Below, one piece after another: positions 21,815 through 30,721 of a stretch of DNA of 64,000 nucleotides. Source of the DNA: Acinetobacter nosocomialis NIPH 2119 (lineage in GTDB: Bacteria; Pseudomonadota; Gammaproteobacteria; Pseudomonadales; Moraxellaceae); the NCBI RefSeq assembly GCF_000368085.1, contig NZ_KB849239.1:2287749-2351748 (forward strand). The letters run 5' to 3'. Within the stretch, counting starts at the first letter, position 1. Each line of letters opens with the position of its first letter. The position numbers and the translations under genes are program-made. The notes beneath the pieces are model-generated. The model saw only the letters and a program-made list of their open reading frames with translations, did no database searches and was not told the origin of the DNA.

Positions 21815-23236
21815 ATGCCATACTCACTTCGTGAATTTTCATTTTCTTCTTCCCTGAAGTTTTTTTTGCTATTTACTCTCATTATTTCAATATGCTGTTT
21901 TATTGGAATTGCATCTCGCCCCCTTAGTTTTCTTGCATTTTTCTGGCCTGCTAACTCCGTATTTTTAGGTCTACTCATTCGATTTCCGCAAACACGACAA
22001 GTGGGTAGTTTTGCAGGAGCTTTTATCGGTTACATGATTGCCGATTTAGTTAAGGGCACTCCTCTTTTTCTCACCCTTATTTTAACTGCCTCAAATTACC
22101 TATATGTCGTCATGACATTAGCACTTGCAATGTTATTTGGCCGTTATATAAAAGCTGCCTATCGAGGCTATTCTTACTTGGTTTTATTTGCTCTGTGCGG
22201 TATTGGTAGCATAACCGGTGCTTTTTTTGCAGCAACTTTTGTACCGATGTTTAATACCAAATTTATGATTGGCAGTTTTTGGGCTGAATTTGGTTATTGG
22301 GTTACATCAGAACTTCAAAATGCCTTACTGTTATTGCCAATCATTTTAAATTTCCCTCCTTACCTTAAAATAAAAAACTACATTAAAGGTAATCAAGTAT
22401 ATGTAAAGGCTGTTGATTTTCTGCCTTTATTGGCTGTCCTCATTTCAATAGCTGTCAGTTATTATGACTCAGGTCCAGGTTCCCTACTCTATCCAATTGC
22501 CGCATTAATCTGGTGCGCTATACGCTATAAACCCATCATTGTGGCTCTCATTACCTCTTTTACGAGTGCGTATATTATTTATCATGTTTCTGGTCATTAT
22601 TTATTACTGTATCCACAAGATTATTTAAGCAATACTATTTCTATCCGTATAGGGCTAATCATGATGACCATTGCACCACTTACTGTTTCCAGTATTAGTG
22701 CACTTCATTCTGAATTAATTCAAAAATTACAACATGCTATTGCCCATGATGAACTCACATCGAGTTTAACTCGACGTCAGTTTTTACAATCGGTTCGTTT
22801 ACTCCAAGAAAAAGTACAAAAAGAACATAAAACCTCTGCATTTTTTATGTTGGATGTCGACCATTTTAAAAAGGTGAATGACAGTTATGGTCACTTGATT
22901 GGTGATAGAGCCTTACAAACCTGTGTAACCACCATACAAAATATTCTGCACCCTCATGATTTACTGGGTCGTTTTGGAGGTGAGGAATTCGCAATTTTTA
23001 TTCCTGACACGACTAAGGAAGCTGCTTTTGAACTTGCAGAAAGAATACGAATTAAAATTAGTCAGCAACCAATATATGTTTATGGCAAATTACCTATTTT
23101 TGTACAGGTCAGTATTGGCATTAGCTTATATTCTCCAAACTACCACCGATCTATTGAAAGCTTGTTTAAAGAAGCAGATGACGCACTCTATCAAGCAAAG
23201 CGCCAAGGACGTAACCGAGTTTTTATTTCTTTGTAA
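21815..23236 (+). CDS. Membrane-bound diguanylate cyclase (MASE1-like plus GGDEF)
   Basis: In this 473-aa protein about eight membrane helices fill residues 15-300 and resemble a MASE1-type sensor (SFLAFFWPANSVFLGLLIR). A C-terminal GGDEF domain follows (about 305-473), with DVDHFKKVNDSYGH and active-site RFGGEEF near residue 387. It should make cyclic di-GMP from two GTP. The inhibitory RxxD site is not conserved (HPHD at that place), so product inhibition may be absent. GGCAGCTG precedes the ATG. The sensed signal is unknown. Confidence 0.88.
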   Translation: MPYSLREFSFSSSLKFFLLFTLIISICCFIGIASRPLSFLAFFWPANSVFLGLLIRFPQTRQVGSFAGAFIGYMIADLVKGTPLFLTLILTASNYLYVVMTLALAMLFGRYIKAAYRGYSYLVLFALCGIGSITGAFFAATFVPMFNTKFMIGSFWAEFGYWVTSELQNALLLLPIILNFPPYLKIKNYIKGNQVYVKAVDFLPLLAVLISIAVSYYDSGPGSLLYPIAALIWCAIRYKPIIVALITSFTSAYIIYHVSGHYLLLYPQDYLSNTISIRIGLIMMTIAPLTVSSISALHSELIQKLQHAIAHDELTSSLTRRQFLQSVRLLQEKVQKEHKTSAFFMLDVDHFKKVNDSYGHLIGDRALQTCVTTIQNILHPHDLLGRFGGEEFAIFIPDTTKEAAFELAERIRIKISQQPIYVYGKLPIFVQVSIGISLYSPNYHRSIESLFKEADDALYQAKRQGRNRVFISL

Positions 23237-23328
23237 TATTTTAAAGTCATCATCTAGTGTAATGAATTTTATACAATAACTTCTGTTTTGCCATGTATGC
23301 TAATAACAGATAATAAGGAGAAAAATGT

Positions 23329-23682
23329 ATGAATCTAGAATATACGCATAAACCAGACTATTACTTGTTTGCACAATTACTCGTGCGACATATAGAAAGC
23401 TATATTCAAAAACACCCAGATGCAGATAATGCCATTTTTGACTTGCGAGATGTCTATGAAATTTTTAGACAAGATTTCGCGTCAACCACAACAAATCTAG
23501 AAGGCATTTTACATATTGCGGATTCATATAGAGTTGAAACTTTGAATGGAGACCAGCCTCTTATTCAAAAATATCAAATCGATGCTAAAAACAATTCGCT
23601 GTTAATTGACTTTAATACAGATGCGCTAAACAGTTTAAGAAGCGGGAAACCAATTTTAGAACCTGATGCCACTCAATTATAA
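23329..23682 (+). CDS. Hypothetical protein (117 aa)
   Basis: This soluble acidic protein has a good AAGGAG ribosome-binding site. No signal peptide, membrane segment or known motif is seen. It ends at a terminator shared with the convergent bfmS gene. Function is unknown. The healthy translation signals and normal codon use support a real gene. Confidence 0.65.
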   Translation: MNLEYTHKPDYYLFAQLLVRHIESYIQKHPDADNAIFDLRDVYEIFRQDFASTTTNLEGILHIADSYRVETLNGDQPLIQKYQIDAKNNSLLIDFNTDALNSLRSGKPILEPDATQL

Positions 23683-23692
23683 ATAAACCAAT

Positions 23693-23721
23693 AAAAAAGC
23701 ACCTTATGCAGGTGCTTTTTT
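23693..23721. terminator. Bidirectional terminator
   Basis: AAAAAAGCACCT and AGGTGCTTTTTT form a stem of 12 bp serving the convergent genes at 23329 and bfmS. It overlaps the bfmS stop codon. Confidence 0.85.
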
Positions 23722-25353
23722 ATTTGCCTTTAATGGCGGCTGTTTAAAGCGATGTGCTGGCCACGTCATGATAAAACGTGCGCCTCCCAAGCTTGGGCTT
23801 TCATCTACTTTAATTTCACCACCAAACCAATAAGCAATACGGCTTACAATCGAAAGTCCTAAACCATACCCACCAGATGCACGTGTACGGCTATCATCTA
23901 AACGTGCAAAGGCTTCAAATACACGTTTACGATCTTGTTCAGGAATACCGGGACCATCATCTTCAACACAGACAAAAGCCATGCCATCGCTGTGAATACC
24001 ACCAGTAATACGCACTTTGTTATCACAATAACGAACAGCATTACCTACTAGGTTTTGTACAACACGGTGAAGGTAACGGCGCTCTGCATCTACTTTCACA
24101 TATAAAGGCGGTGGAATGAGTTCAATTTCTTTCTGTGTTTTTAACGCTTCGGTTTCAACTGCAACCTGATCCAACACTTCAAAGAGTACAATTTCTGCAA
24201 AATCTAGCGAAGGTGTACCCTGCTCTAGTTTTGCGTAAGTCATGATTTCATCAATTAAGGTATTGAGTGCTTCAATATCTTTATCAATCATGTCGACCTG
24301 ATGCATACGGTGATTGTAGTCATCTTCTTCGGCTAACATTTCTGTACCAAAGCGAATACGTGCCACAGGCGTTCTGAGTTCATGAGATACCGCTCTCATT
24401 AACTCACGTTGAGCTTCAATCAAACGCTGGATATGATCAGACATATTGTTATAACTTGAAGCCAAGTTAGCCATTTCGTCACTTCCTTCAATCGGAACAC
24501 GCAATGACAAATCACCCGATTTCATACGGTTTAATGCATAACGCACTTGTCGAATTTTGCGCTCTAGCGGCAAAATCAAACCGTAAACACCCAAACTTAA
24601 TAAGAATAAGCTAAATAAGGTAATACCCGCAGAAAGCTGTAAAGGCATCCAGTTAAACATTGGAACAGGACCCAACACTAACACTTGTGCAGGATGATTC
24701 GGGATTGGAGAGACAATCGAAATGGTCGTACCACGTACTGTTGCACTATCTTTATACAACATGACACTTTGGTCTTGGCGTAAACGCCCAATCTGTTCAG
24801 AGTCCAGATTTACATCTTGAATGTTTTGAATATTGATTGGATATGAAAAGTGTTTTTGAATCTTGGCAAGGTACTCTTGTTCCTGCCCCGGATAAAACAT
24901 TAAGTAGTCGAGTACAAAAATAGGGAGCGCCTTCATTTGGCGTTCACTAATTTTGTCGACTTTTATAGATAAGTAATGTTGTGGGTCGTCACGCAATCCA
25001 ATAATGACATACGCAATGCTATTACTGGCATCGTAACGAACAACAGATTTTTGCGCTTCAATCCGCTTTTTCTCGGTTCGAGACAATTCAACCTTACTTG
25101 CATCAGTATAGTAAATTGGAAGTTCGAGCAAATCAGATGCATCAGAAATCCAATCTATCTTTTGCTGCTTCCCAGGTTGTCGAGCGACCCCTTCACTAAT
25201 GACATAAGAAATACCATCAGTTAAAGATTCTCGGTATTCTTGTGCGCGTTGGTAGTTGATAATTTGTACCAGTAAATACCCAAAAACAGCCACCAAAACA
25301 ACAAGAATTACCAGCCCCGCATATATTCGCAGGAATATACTGTGTTTAAACAC
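23704..25353 (-). CDS. bfmS: Sensor histidine kinase BfmS
   Basis: This 549-aa protein has the expected length of A. baumannii BfmS. A first membrane helix (about residues 8-30), a periplasmic sensor region of about 200 residues and a second helix (about 238-262) precede HAMP. The phosphoacceptor HELRTPVARIRFG follows, and the ATP-binding part has NAVRYC (N box), DDGPGIP (G1) and GYGLGLS (G2). By published work the BfmRS pair controls envelope, capsule and biofilm traits. It sits 32 nt after bfmR in one operon. Confidence 0.93.
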   Translation of the reverse strand: MFKHSIFLRIYAGLVILVVLVAVFGYLLVQIINYQRAQEYRESLTDGISYVISEGVARQPGKQQKIDWISDASDLLELPIYYTDASKVELSRTEKKRIEAQKSVVRYDASNSIAYVIIGLRDDPQHYLSIKVDKISERQMKALPIFVLDYLMFYPGQEQEYLAKIQKHFSYPINIQNIQDVNLDSEQIGRLRQDQSVMLYKDSATVRGTTISIVSPIPNHPAQVLVLGPVPMFNWMPLQLSAGITLFSLFLLSLGVYGLILPLERKIRQVRYALNRMKSGDLSLRVPIEGSDEMANLASSYNNMSDHIQRLIEAQRELMRAVSHELRTPVARIRFGTEMLAEEDDYNHRMHQVDMIDKDIEALNTLIDEIMTYAKLEQGTPSLDFAEIVLFEVLDQVAVETEALKTQKEIELIPPPLYVKVDAERRYLHRVVQNLVGNAVRYCDNKVRITGGIHSDGMAFVCVEDDGPGIPEQDRKRVFEAFARLDDSRTRASGGYGLGLSIVSRIAYWFGGEIKVDESPSLGGARFIMTWPAHRFKQPPLKANKKAPA

Positions 25354-25385
25354 TCGACCAACCTTATAGGAAGTTTAATCAGATT

Positions 25386-26102
25386 TTACAATCCATTGGT
25401 TTCTTTAACAAACAAGTAACCTTTACTACGTACAGTTTTAATACGTTTTGGATTTTCAGGATCATCGCCAATTTTTGGACGAATACGTGAAATACGTACG
25501 TCGATTGAACGGTCTTGACCATCGTATTCGATACCACGTAAACGTTCGAAGATATCTTCACGCGATAAAATACGACCAGCGTTTGATGCAAGCAACCATA
25601 ACAAGTCATATTCAGCACTTGTAAAGTCAACAAGTTCACCGTTTAACGTTACAGAGCGGCCGCCATTGTCGATGACAAGGTCGTCAAACTCGATACGTTG
25701 AGCAACTTCATCTTCAACAGTTTTATCTGTGCGACGTAATAGTGCACGAATACGCGCTAATAATACACGTGGTTGAACTGGTTTAGCGACATAATCGTCT
25801 GCACCCATTTCTAGACCAAGTACTTGGTCCATGTCTTCAGTACGCGCAGTCAACATCAAAATTGGTTGATGGTAGTGTGGGCGAACTTCACGACAAACGG
25901 TTAAACCATCTGCACCCGGCAACATGACATCCAAGACCACAAGATCTGGTTGTTCACTAATAATACGACGAATTGCACGGTTACCGTCAGTTTCTACACC
26001 AACTTCCAAACCGTTGCGGATTAAATATTCTTGAGTTAATCGCGCTAAACGCTCGTCGTCTTCAACGATCAGAATCTTTGGTAACTTTTCTTCTTGGCTC
26101 AT
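25386..26102 (-). CDS. bfmR: Response regulator BfmR
   Basis: This is a 238-aa OmpR-type regulator. The receiver domain has the acidic pair EDDER, the phosphorylated Asp in VVLDVMLPG near residue 58, and the switch Lys in DYVAKP. The C-terminal winged helix (about 135-235) ends VRSKGYLFV as in the OmpR/PhoB family. It is the first gene of the bfmRS operon. Confidence 0.94.
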   Translation of the reverse strand: MSQEEKLPKILIVEDDERLARLTQEYLIRNGLEVGVETDGNRAIRRIISEQPDLVVLDVMLPGADGLTVCREVRPHYHQPILMLTARTEDMDQVLGLEMGADDYVAKPVQPRVLLARIRALLRRTDKTVEDEVAQRIEFDDLVIDNGGRSVTLNGELVDFTSAEYDLLWLLASNAGRILSREDIFERLRGIEYDGQDRSIDVRISRIRPKIGDDPENPKRIKTVRSKGYLFVKETNGL

Positions 26103-26390
26103 ATCATTGCCCCTATAAATCTCATTACATGCATCTTAAAAATCTTGCAGATACATTCGTTTATCATTTGCAATATACACACGTTTACATTGTAAACAAG
26201 TAGGCGTTCACCAAACTGATACATGACAACCATGTTTTGTTGCATTTTATTAACCTTTGAATTTTCAAGTATTTTTGATATCTGTTTATTATTCTTATAT
26301 GTCATAATCTATTCATATTTCCTATGTATGAATATTAAACAAATTATTTCTTAGATGAATTTAAATTCACTCAAGTGTTTGTTTTTTGAG

Positions 26391-26411
26391 TTATCCACAA
26401 AGTTATCTATA
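26391..26411 (+). promoter_or_regulatory. Two DnaA-box-like sites upstream of nrdA
   Basis: TTATCCACA (26391-26399) matches the DnaA box consensus exactly. TTATCTATA (26403-26411) is a weaker copy 3 bp further. DnaA control of class Ia ribonucleotide reductase operons is known in E. coli. Here it is inferred from sequence. Confidence 0.55.
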
Positions 26412-26501
26412 AGTGTTTTTTCATAGCTTTGGTATGCTATCTCCCGACAAATCATACAGATAAAAAATTACTAAAAAGTCAAGATTGATCTAGCTTAAAA
26501 A

Positions 26502-26549
26502 ATCCCGTATCTTGTGTTGAAAATAAACTTTAACTACTAAGTCTTGTGT
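26502..26549 (+). promoter_or_regulatory. Candidate tandem NrdR boxes
   Basis: Two 16-bp sites end in the conserved half TCTTGTGT (26502-26517 and 26534-26549). Their start-to-start distance is 32 bp, the three-turn spacing usual for NrdR box pairs. The left halves are degenerate, so confidence is moderate. Confidence 0.5.
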
Positions 26550-26634
26550 TTATCCCTCAAATATCGTGGCATGTTTTTTGCTCGGTTCAAACGGTCTATG
26601 AACATAACAAAAGTGACAATGGAGCTATGCTGGC

Positions 26635-29469
26635 ATGAGCGTAATTACTTCGACTCCTGGTCAAATTCAGGTGATTAAGCGTACTGGAGATGTTGCTGCA
26701 TTTGATGCAGAGAAAATTTCTGTTGCGATTGGTAAAGCTTTTCTTGCTGTGGAAGGTCAACAGAGTTCGGATTCAAGCCGTATTCATGACCGTATTACCC
26801 AGTTGACGGAAATGGTATTAAATACTTTTAAACGCCGTTTACCATCGGGCGGTACGATCCATATTGAAGAAATTCAAGATCAAGTAGAACTTGCTTTAAT
26901 GCGTACTGGGGAACAAAAAGTTGCCCGCGCTTATGTAATTTACCGCGAACAACGTGCTAGCGCTCGTCAGCAAACAAATTCAAACCACCACCCTACCTTG
27001 CAAGTTACTGATGCAAACGGTCAGCTTCAACCACTTGATTTAAGTGCACTGAAAGCAACTGTAAATAGAGCTGCTGAAGGCTTAGAAGGTATTGAGGTTG
27101 AAGCAATTATCGATGAAACCGTTAAAAACTTATATAACGGCGTAAAAGAAAGCGATATTGCAACAACCATGATGATGGCAACACGTACACGTATCGAACA
27201 AGAACCTAACTATACATACGTAACTGCGCGTTTGCTCCGTGATGAGTTGGTCAGCACTGGTTTAGCATTCTTAGGTTTACCGGCAGATACAGCTGAAAAT
27301 AATGCACTTGAAGCATTCTTGAAAAAAGGTGTAGAGCTTGATTTGCTTTCACCAGACTTGCTTAAGTTCGATTTAGAAAAACTAGCAGCAGCAATTCAGC
27401 CTGAACGTTCTAACCAGTTTACCTACTTAGGTTTACAGACTCTATTTGACCGTTACTTCATTCACTCAAACGGCGTTCGCTTCGAATTACCACAATTATT
27501 CTTCATGCGTGTGTCAATGGGTCTTGCACTGAATGAGCAAGATAAAGAAGAGCGTGCAATCGAGTTCTATAACTTGTTGTCTAGCTTTGACTACATGGCT
27601 TCTACGCCTACCCTGTTTAACTCAGGTACATTACGTCCACAGCTTTCAAGTTGTTACTTAACAACGATTGGTGACGACCTTTATGACATTTATGGTGCAA
27701 TGCGTGACAACGCGATGCTTTCTAAATGGGCTGGTGGTTTAGGTAATGACTGGACACCTGTACGTGCCTTGAACTCTTATATTAAAGGTACAAACGGTAA
27801 ATCTCAGGGTGTTGTTCCATTCCTTAAAGTTGCGAACGATACTGCTGTTGCGGTAAACCAAGGTGGTAAGCGTAAAGGTGCTGTGTGTGCATACCTAGAA
27901 ACTTGGCACTTAGACATCGAAGAATTTTTAGAACTTCGTAAAAACACAGGTGATGACCGTCGTCGTACTCATGACATGAACACTGCAAACTGGGTTCCTG
28001 ACCTATTTATGCAACGTGTGTTTGAAGATGGCGAATGGACACTATTTACTCCATCTGAAACTCCAGACCTCCACGATTTAACTGGTGCTGAGTTTGCTGA
28101 ACGCTATGCATACTATGAGTCTGTTGCGAAAGAACAGAACATGTTGCACAAGAAAGTACGTGCGAAAGACTTATGGCGCAAAATGCTTTCTATGTTGTTC
28201 GAAACCGGGCATCCTTGGATCACGTTTAAAGATGTATGTAACTTACGTTCACCACAACAACATGTTGGCGTAGTTCACTCATCTAACCTATGTACTGAAA
28301 TTACGTTAAACACAAACCAAGACGAAATTGCAGTATGTAACTTAGGTTCGATCAACCTTGTTCAACACGTTAAAGGCGGCGTATTAGACTGTGAAAAGTT
28401 AGCGCGTACGGTTAAAACAGCAGTTCGTATGCTCGATAACGTTATCGACATTAACTACTACGCTGTACCACAAGCGAAAAACTCTAACTTGAAACACCGT
28501 CCTGTTGGTATGGGTATCATGGGCTTCCAAGATGCGCTTTACGAAATGGGTATGGCTTACGGTTCTGATGAAGCTGTGAACTTTGCTGACGAGTCAATGG
28601 AAGTGATTAGCTACTATGCAATCCAAACTTCAAGTGACTTGGCTGTTGAACGTGGCGCTTACTCAACATTTAAAGGTTCATTGTGGGATCAAGGTATCCT
28701 TCCAATCGACTCTTTAGAAATTGTTGCTAAATCTCGTCCAGAACGTATGTTCGAAGTTGACCGTACTCAACGTTTAGACTGGGACACTTTACGTGCCAAA
28801 GTTCAAAAAGACGGTATGCGTAACTCAAACGTAATGGCGATTGCTCCAACTGCAACCATTTCAAACATTTGTGGTGTTTCTCAGTCTATTGAGCCAACAT
28901 TCCAAAACTTATATGTGAAATCTAACTTGTCTGGTGAGTTCACTGTTATTAACCCTTACCTTGTTCGTGCATTAAAAGACCGTGGCCTTTGGGACACAGT
29001 AATGGTTAACGACCTTAAACACTTTGAAGGTTCAGTACAAAAAATTGCTCGTATTCCTGAAGAATTAAAAGCAATCTTTGCTACTGCGTTTGAAGTTGAG
29101 CCACGCTGGATTGTTGATGCTGCATCACGCCGTCAAAAATGGATTGATCAAGCACAATCTCTTAACCTTTACATCTCTGGTGCAAACGGTAAGAAGCTTG
29201 ACATCACTTATAAGATGGCATGGTTACGTGGTCTTAAGACGACTTATTACCTCCGAGCTTTAGGTGCAACTTCTGCTGAAAAATCTACAATTAACACAGG
29301 TGCGTTAAACGCGGTTAAACCTGCAACTGTAGAAGCGGCAGCACCTGCAGCAGCGCCAGTAGTAGAAGCGAAAAAGCCTGAAGCAGTTGAAGAAGACGGC
29401 TTTACTCAAGCAGCTCCTGTACCAATGGCTTGCTCAATCGACAACCCTGATTGCGAAGCTTGTCAGTAA
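26635..29469 (+). CDS. nrdA: Ribonucleoside-diphosphate reductase, alpha subunit (class Ia)
   Basis: This 944-aa catalytic subunit reduces NDPs to dNDPs with NrdB. The N-terminal extension appears to hold two ATP-cone domains (about residues 10-105 and 120-210). The catalytic core includes the disulfide Cys in QLSSCYL, the radical-relay/active-site NLCTEI and CNLGSINL segments and ATISNICGVSQSIEP. The C-terminal redox pair is in CEACQ. A GGAG ribosome-binding site precedes the ATG. The NrdR- and DnaA-like sites upstream suggest cell-cycle and dNTP-linked control. Confidence 0.96.
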   Translation: MSVITSTPGQIQVIKRTGDVAAFDAEKISVAIGKAFLAVEGQQSSDSSRIHDRITQLTEMVLNTFKRRLPSGGTIHIEEIQDQVELALMRTGEQKVARAYVIYREQRASARQQTNSNHHPTLQVTDANGQLQPLDLSALKATVNRAAEGLEGIEVEAIIDETVKNLYNGVKESDIATTMMMATRTRIEQEPNYTYVTARLLRDELVSTGLAFLGLPADTAENNALEAFLKKGVELDLLSPDLLKFDLEKLAAAIQPERSNQFTYLGLQTLFDRYFIHSNGVRFELPQLFFMRVSMGLALNEQDKEERAIEFYNLLSSFDYMASTPTLFNSGTLRPQLSSCYLTTIGDDLYDIYGAMRDNAMLSKWAGGLGNDWTPVRALNSYIKGTNGKSQGVVPFLKVANDTAVAVNQGGKRKGAVCAYLETWHLDIEEFLELRKNTGDDRRRTHDMNTANWVPDLFMQRVFEDGEWTLFTPSETPDLHDLTGAEFAERYAYYESVAKEQNMLHKKVRAKDLWRKMLSMLFETGHPWITFKDVCNLRSPQQHVGVVHSSNLCTEITLNTNQDEIAVCNLGSINLVQHVKGGVLDCEKLARTVKTAVRMLDNVIDINYYAVPQAKNSNLKHRPVGMGIMGFQDALYEMGMAYGSDEAVNFADESMEVISYYAIQTSSDLAVERGAYSTFKGSLWDQGILPIDSLEIVAKSRPERMFEVDRTQRLDWDTLRAKVQKDGMRNSNVMAIAPTATISNICGVSQSIEPTFQNLYVKSNLSGEFTVINPYLVRALKDRGLWDTVMVNDLKHFEGSVQKIARIPEELKAIFATAFEVEPRWIVDAASRRQKWIDQAQSLNLYISGANGKKLDITYKMAWLRGLKTTYYLRALGATSAEKSTINTGALNAVKPATVEAAAPAAAPVVEAKKPEAVEEDGFTQAAPVPMACSIDNPDCEACQ

Positions 29470-29610
29470 TCACTGATTAAAAAAGCAATTTATCCGTAGA
29501 GCTAATTAATCCAAACAATTAATTAGCTCCGAAAATAGCCAGTATTTGGCTATCTAGGATGTTGTTTATAGTCAGAGATAGCCAAATCGCCAAATTTAGT
29601 GGTGATTTCA
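29470..29610 (+). other. Inverted repeats after nrdA
   Basis: GAGCTAATTAA/TAATTAGCTC (about 29498-29528) and ATAGCCA...TGGCTAT (29534-29553) could form stems just after nrdA. Neither has a clear T tract, so they are not confident terminators. Confidence 0.35.
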
Positions 29611-29793
29611 ATGGACAGCTTAGTAGTAATATGTGTTTTAGGTTTAATAGGTGTAATAGCAAGTTTGTACACAGTGAGTTTAAAATTTTCATATAGAGCG
29701 AATCGAAACAATTCGCAAAATACGAAAATTATAAATAACATCACAAACCATAACTATTATGGTAATTACGACAAAAATTCTGAATCACATTAG
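29611..29793 (+). CDS. Small membrane protein between nrdA and nrdB
   Basis: The protein is 60 aa from the ATG at 29611 (GGTGA upstream). One membrane helix covers residues 3-24 (SLVVICVLGLIGVIASLYTV). The tail is polar and Asn-rich (NNSQNTKIINNITNHNYYGN). No family is recognised. A second small membrane protein follows 18 nt later, so the two may be co-expressed. Confidence 0.5.
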   Translation: MDSLVVICVLGLIGVIASLYTVSLKFSYRANRNNSQNTKIINNITNHNYYGNYDKNSESH

Positions 29794-29811
29794 AAATTAA
29801 TGGGAAAAACT

Positions 29812-29940
29812 ATGTTCCAAATGACTCATAACTATCAGTTAGGACTCGCGGTTCTAGTTTTTTCCTTTGTTTTCTTTTATATACCGATGATTTACGCATT
29901 TATCTCGATACGTAAGCAACAGCGTAAGCAAAATAAATAA
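29812..29940 (+). CDS. Very small membrane protein (42 aa)
   Basis: The reading frame begins MFQMTHNYQL and ends RKQQRKQNK. A single hydrophobic helix (LAVLVFSFVFFYIPMIYAFI) is followed by a basic tail, a topology typical of small inner-membrane proteins. GGGAAA lies upstream. The function is unknown. Support comes from composition and from its neighbour at 29611. Confidence 0.45.
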   Translation: MFQMTHNYQLGLAVLVFSFVFFYIPMIYAFISIRKQQRKQNK

Positions 29941-30004
29941 TTTTAAAATTAATGAATTATTTCTTTTGGTTATGTAGGAGAAATTATTCTCTAAATACCA
30001 AAAT

Positions 30005-30075
30005 GAAAAAGGGAAACATCGCGTCAACGATGCCCCCCTTTTCCCAAAAGACATAAGGTTATCTTTTGGGCGATG
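30005..30075 (+). other. Structured intergenic segment between nrdA and nrdB
   Basis: CATCG/CGATG within GGGAAA...TTTTCCC is followed directly by CCCAAAAGA/TCTTTTGGG (30043-30051 and 30062-30070). The two nested hairpins suggest a structured leader or attenuator for the DUF2188 gene, or a small RNA. Confidence 0.35.
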
Positions 30076-30171
30076 ACTATTCTTACGAAACAGCTAGGGA
30101 ATATTCTGAACTAGTTTAAAGCCATCGTCAAATTAACCGTTGTTAATGGCTCAAAATTTAGGAGTATTCTT

Positions 30172-30408
30172 ATGAGCAAATCAACTGACAGAATGGTATA
30201 TAAACGTGGTAATGAATGGGTAAATAAAGCTAATGGCAATAGCCGTGCTTCTTCAACCCATACTACACAACGTAATGCTATTGATTCTGCAAGAACTATG
30301 TTGAAAAACTCTGGTGGTGGTGAATTGACTATTAAAGGAGTTAATCAACTTATCAGAGAAAAAAACACTATTCCAAACGGAAATGATCCTAGGAATATTA
30401 AAGGATAA
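30172..30408 (+). CDS. DUF2188-family protein
   Basis: In this 78-aa protein a single DUF2188 module fills the chain. Its features are the pattern VYKRGNEWVNKANGNSRASS, then T-QRNAIDSAR, then GGGELTIKG, ending with REKNTI before the C-terminal tail. These short basic proteins occur widely and their role is unknown. A TAGGAG ribosome-binding site precedes the ATG. A hairpin with CCTTATTACC lies after the stop. Confidence 0.8.
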   Translation: MSKSTDRMVYKRGNEWVNKANGNSRASSTHTTQRNAIDSARTMLKNSGGGELTIKGVNQLIREKNTIPNGNDPRNIKG

Positions 30409-30721
30409 TTTATCCTTTAAATATAAACAAAGTCCCTTATTACCTCGACCTAGATCGGGGTGATAAAGGCTATAAAATAAAACATAAGACGATGATTTTT
30501 TTACATTTTTTTATTGCATTCAAAAACAATTATATAATCTATATTATGGTCAAAAATCATCTATTCACCCTTAAAACAGCTATCAAAATTATCATTTGAT
30601 AACTACAATAGTAGTCAACTTATTAAGAACTAAATTCGCCCACTGAATTTCTGAACAATATTGGCAATATTTGTTTCATAAGTTTCTCCTAATTGGGCGT
30701 ATAAATTTTGAGAGAATTGAT
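30409..30721. other. Upstream region of nrdB
   Basis: This 313-bp AT-rich gap presumably contains the nrdB promoter. Imperfect inverted repeats lie at 30436-30470. I could not identify NrdR boxes with confidence here. Confidence 0.45.

Larger units (their letters stand above)
26103..26634. other. Divergent regulatory region bfmR/nrdA
   Basis: This 532-bp AT-rich gap contains the bfmRS promoter (minus) and the nrdA control region (plus) with candidate DnaA and NrdR sites, listed separately. No convincing gene is inside it. Confidence 0.6.

Noticed and set aside
26099-26305. Small reading frames on both strands upstream of bfmR
   Set aside because: They overlap each other and the promoter region, with no translation signals.
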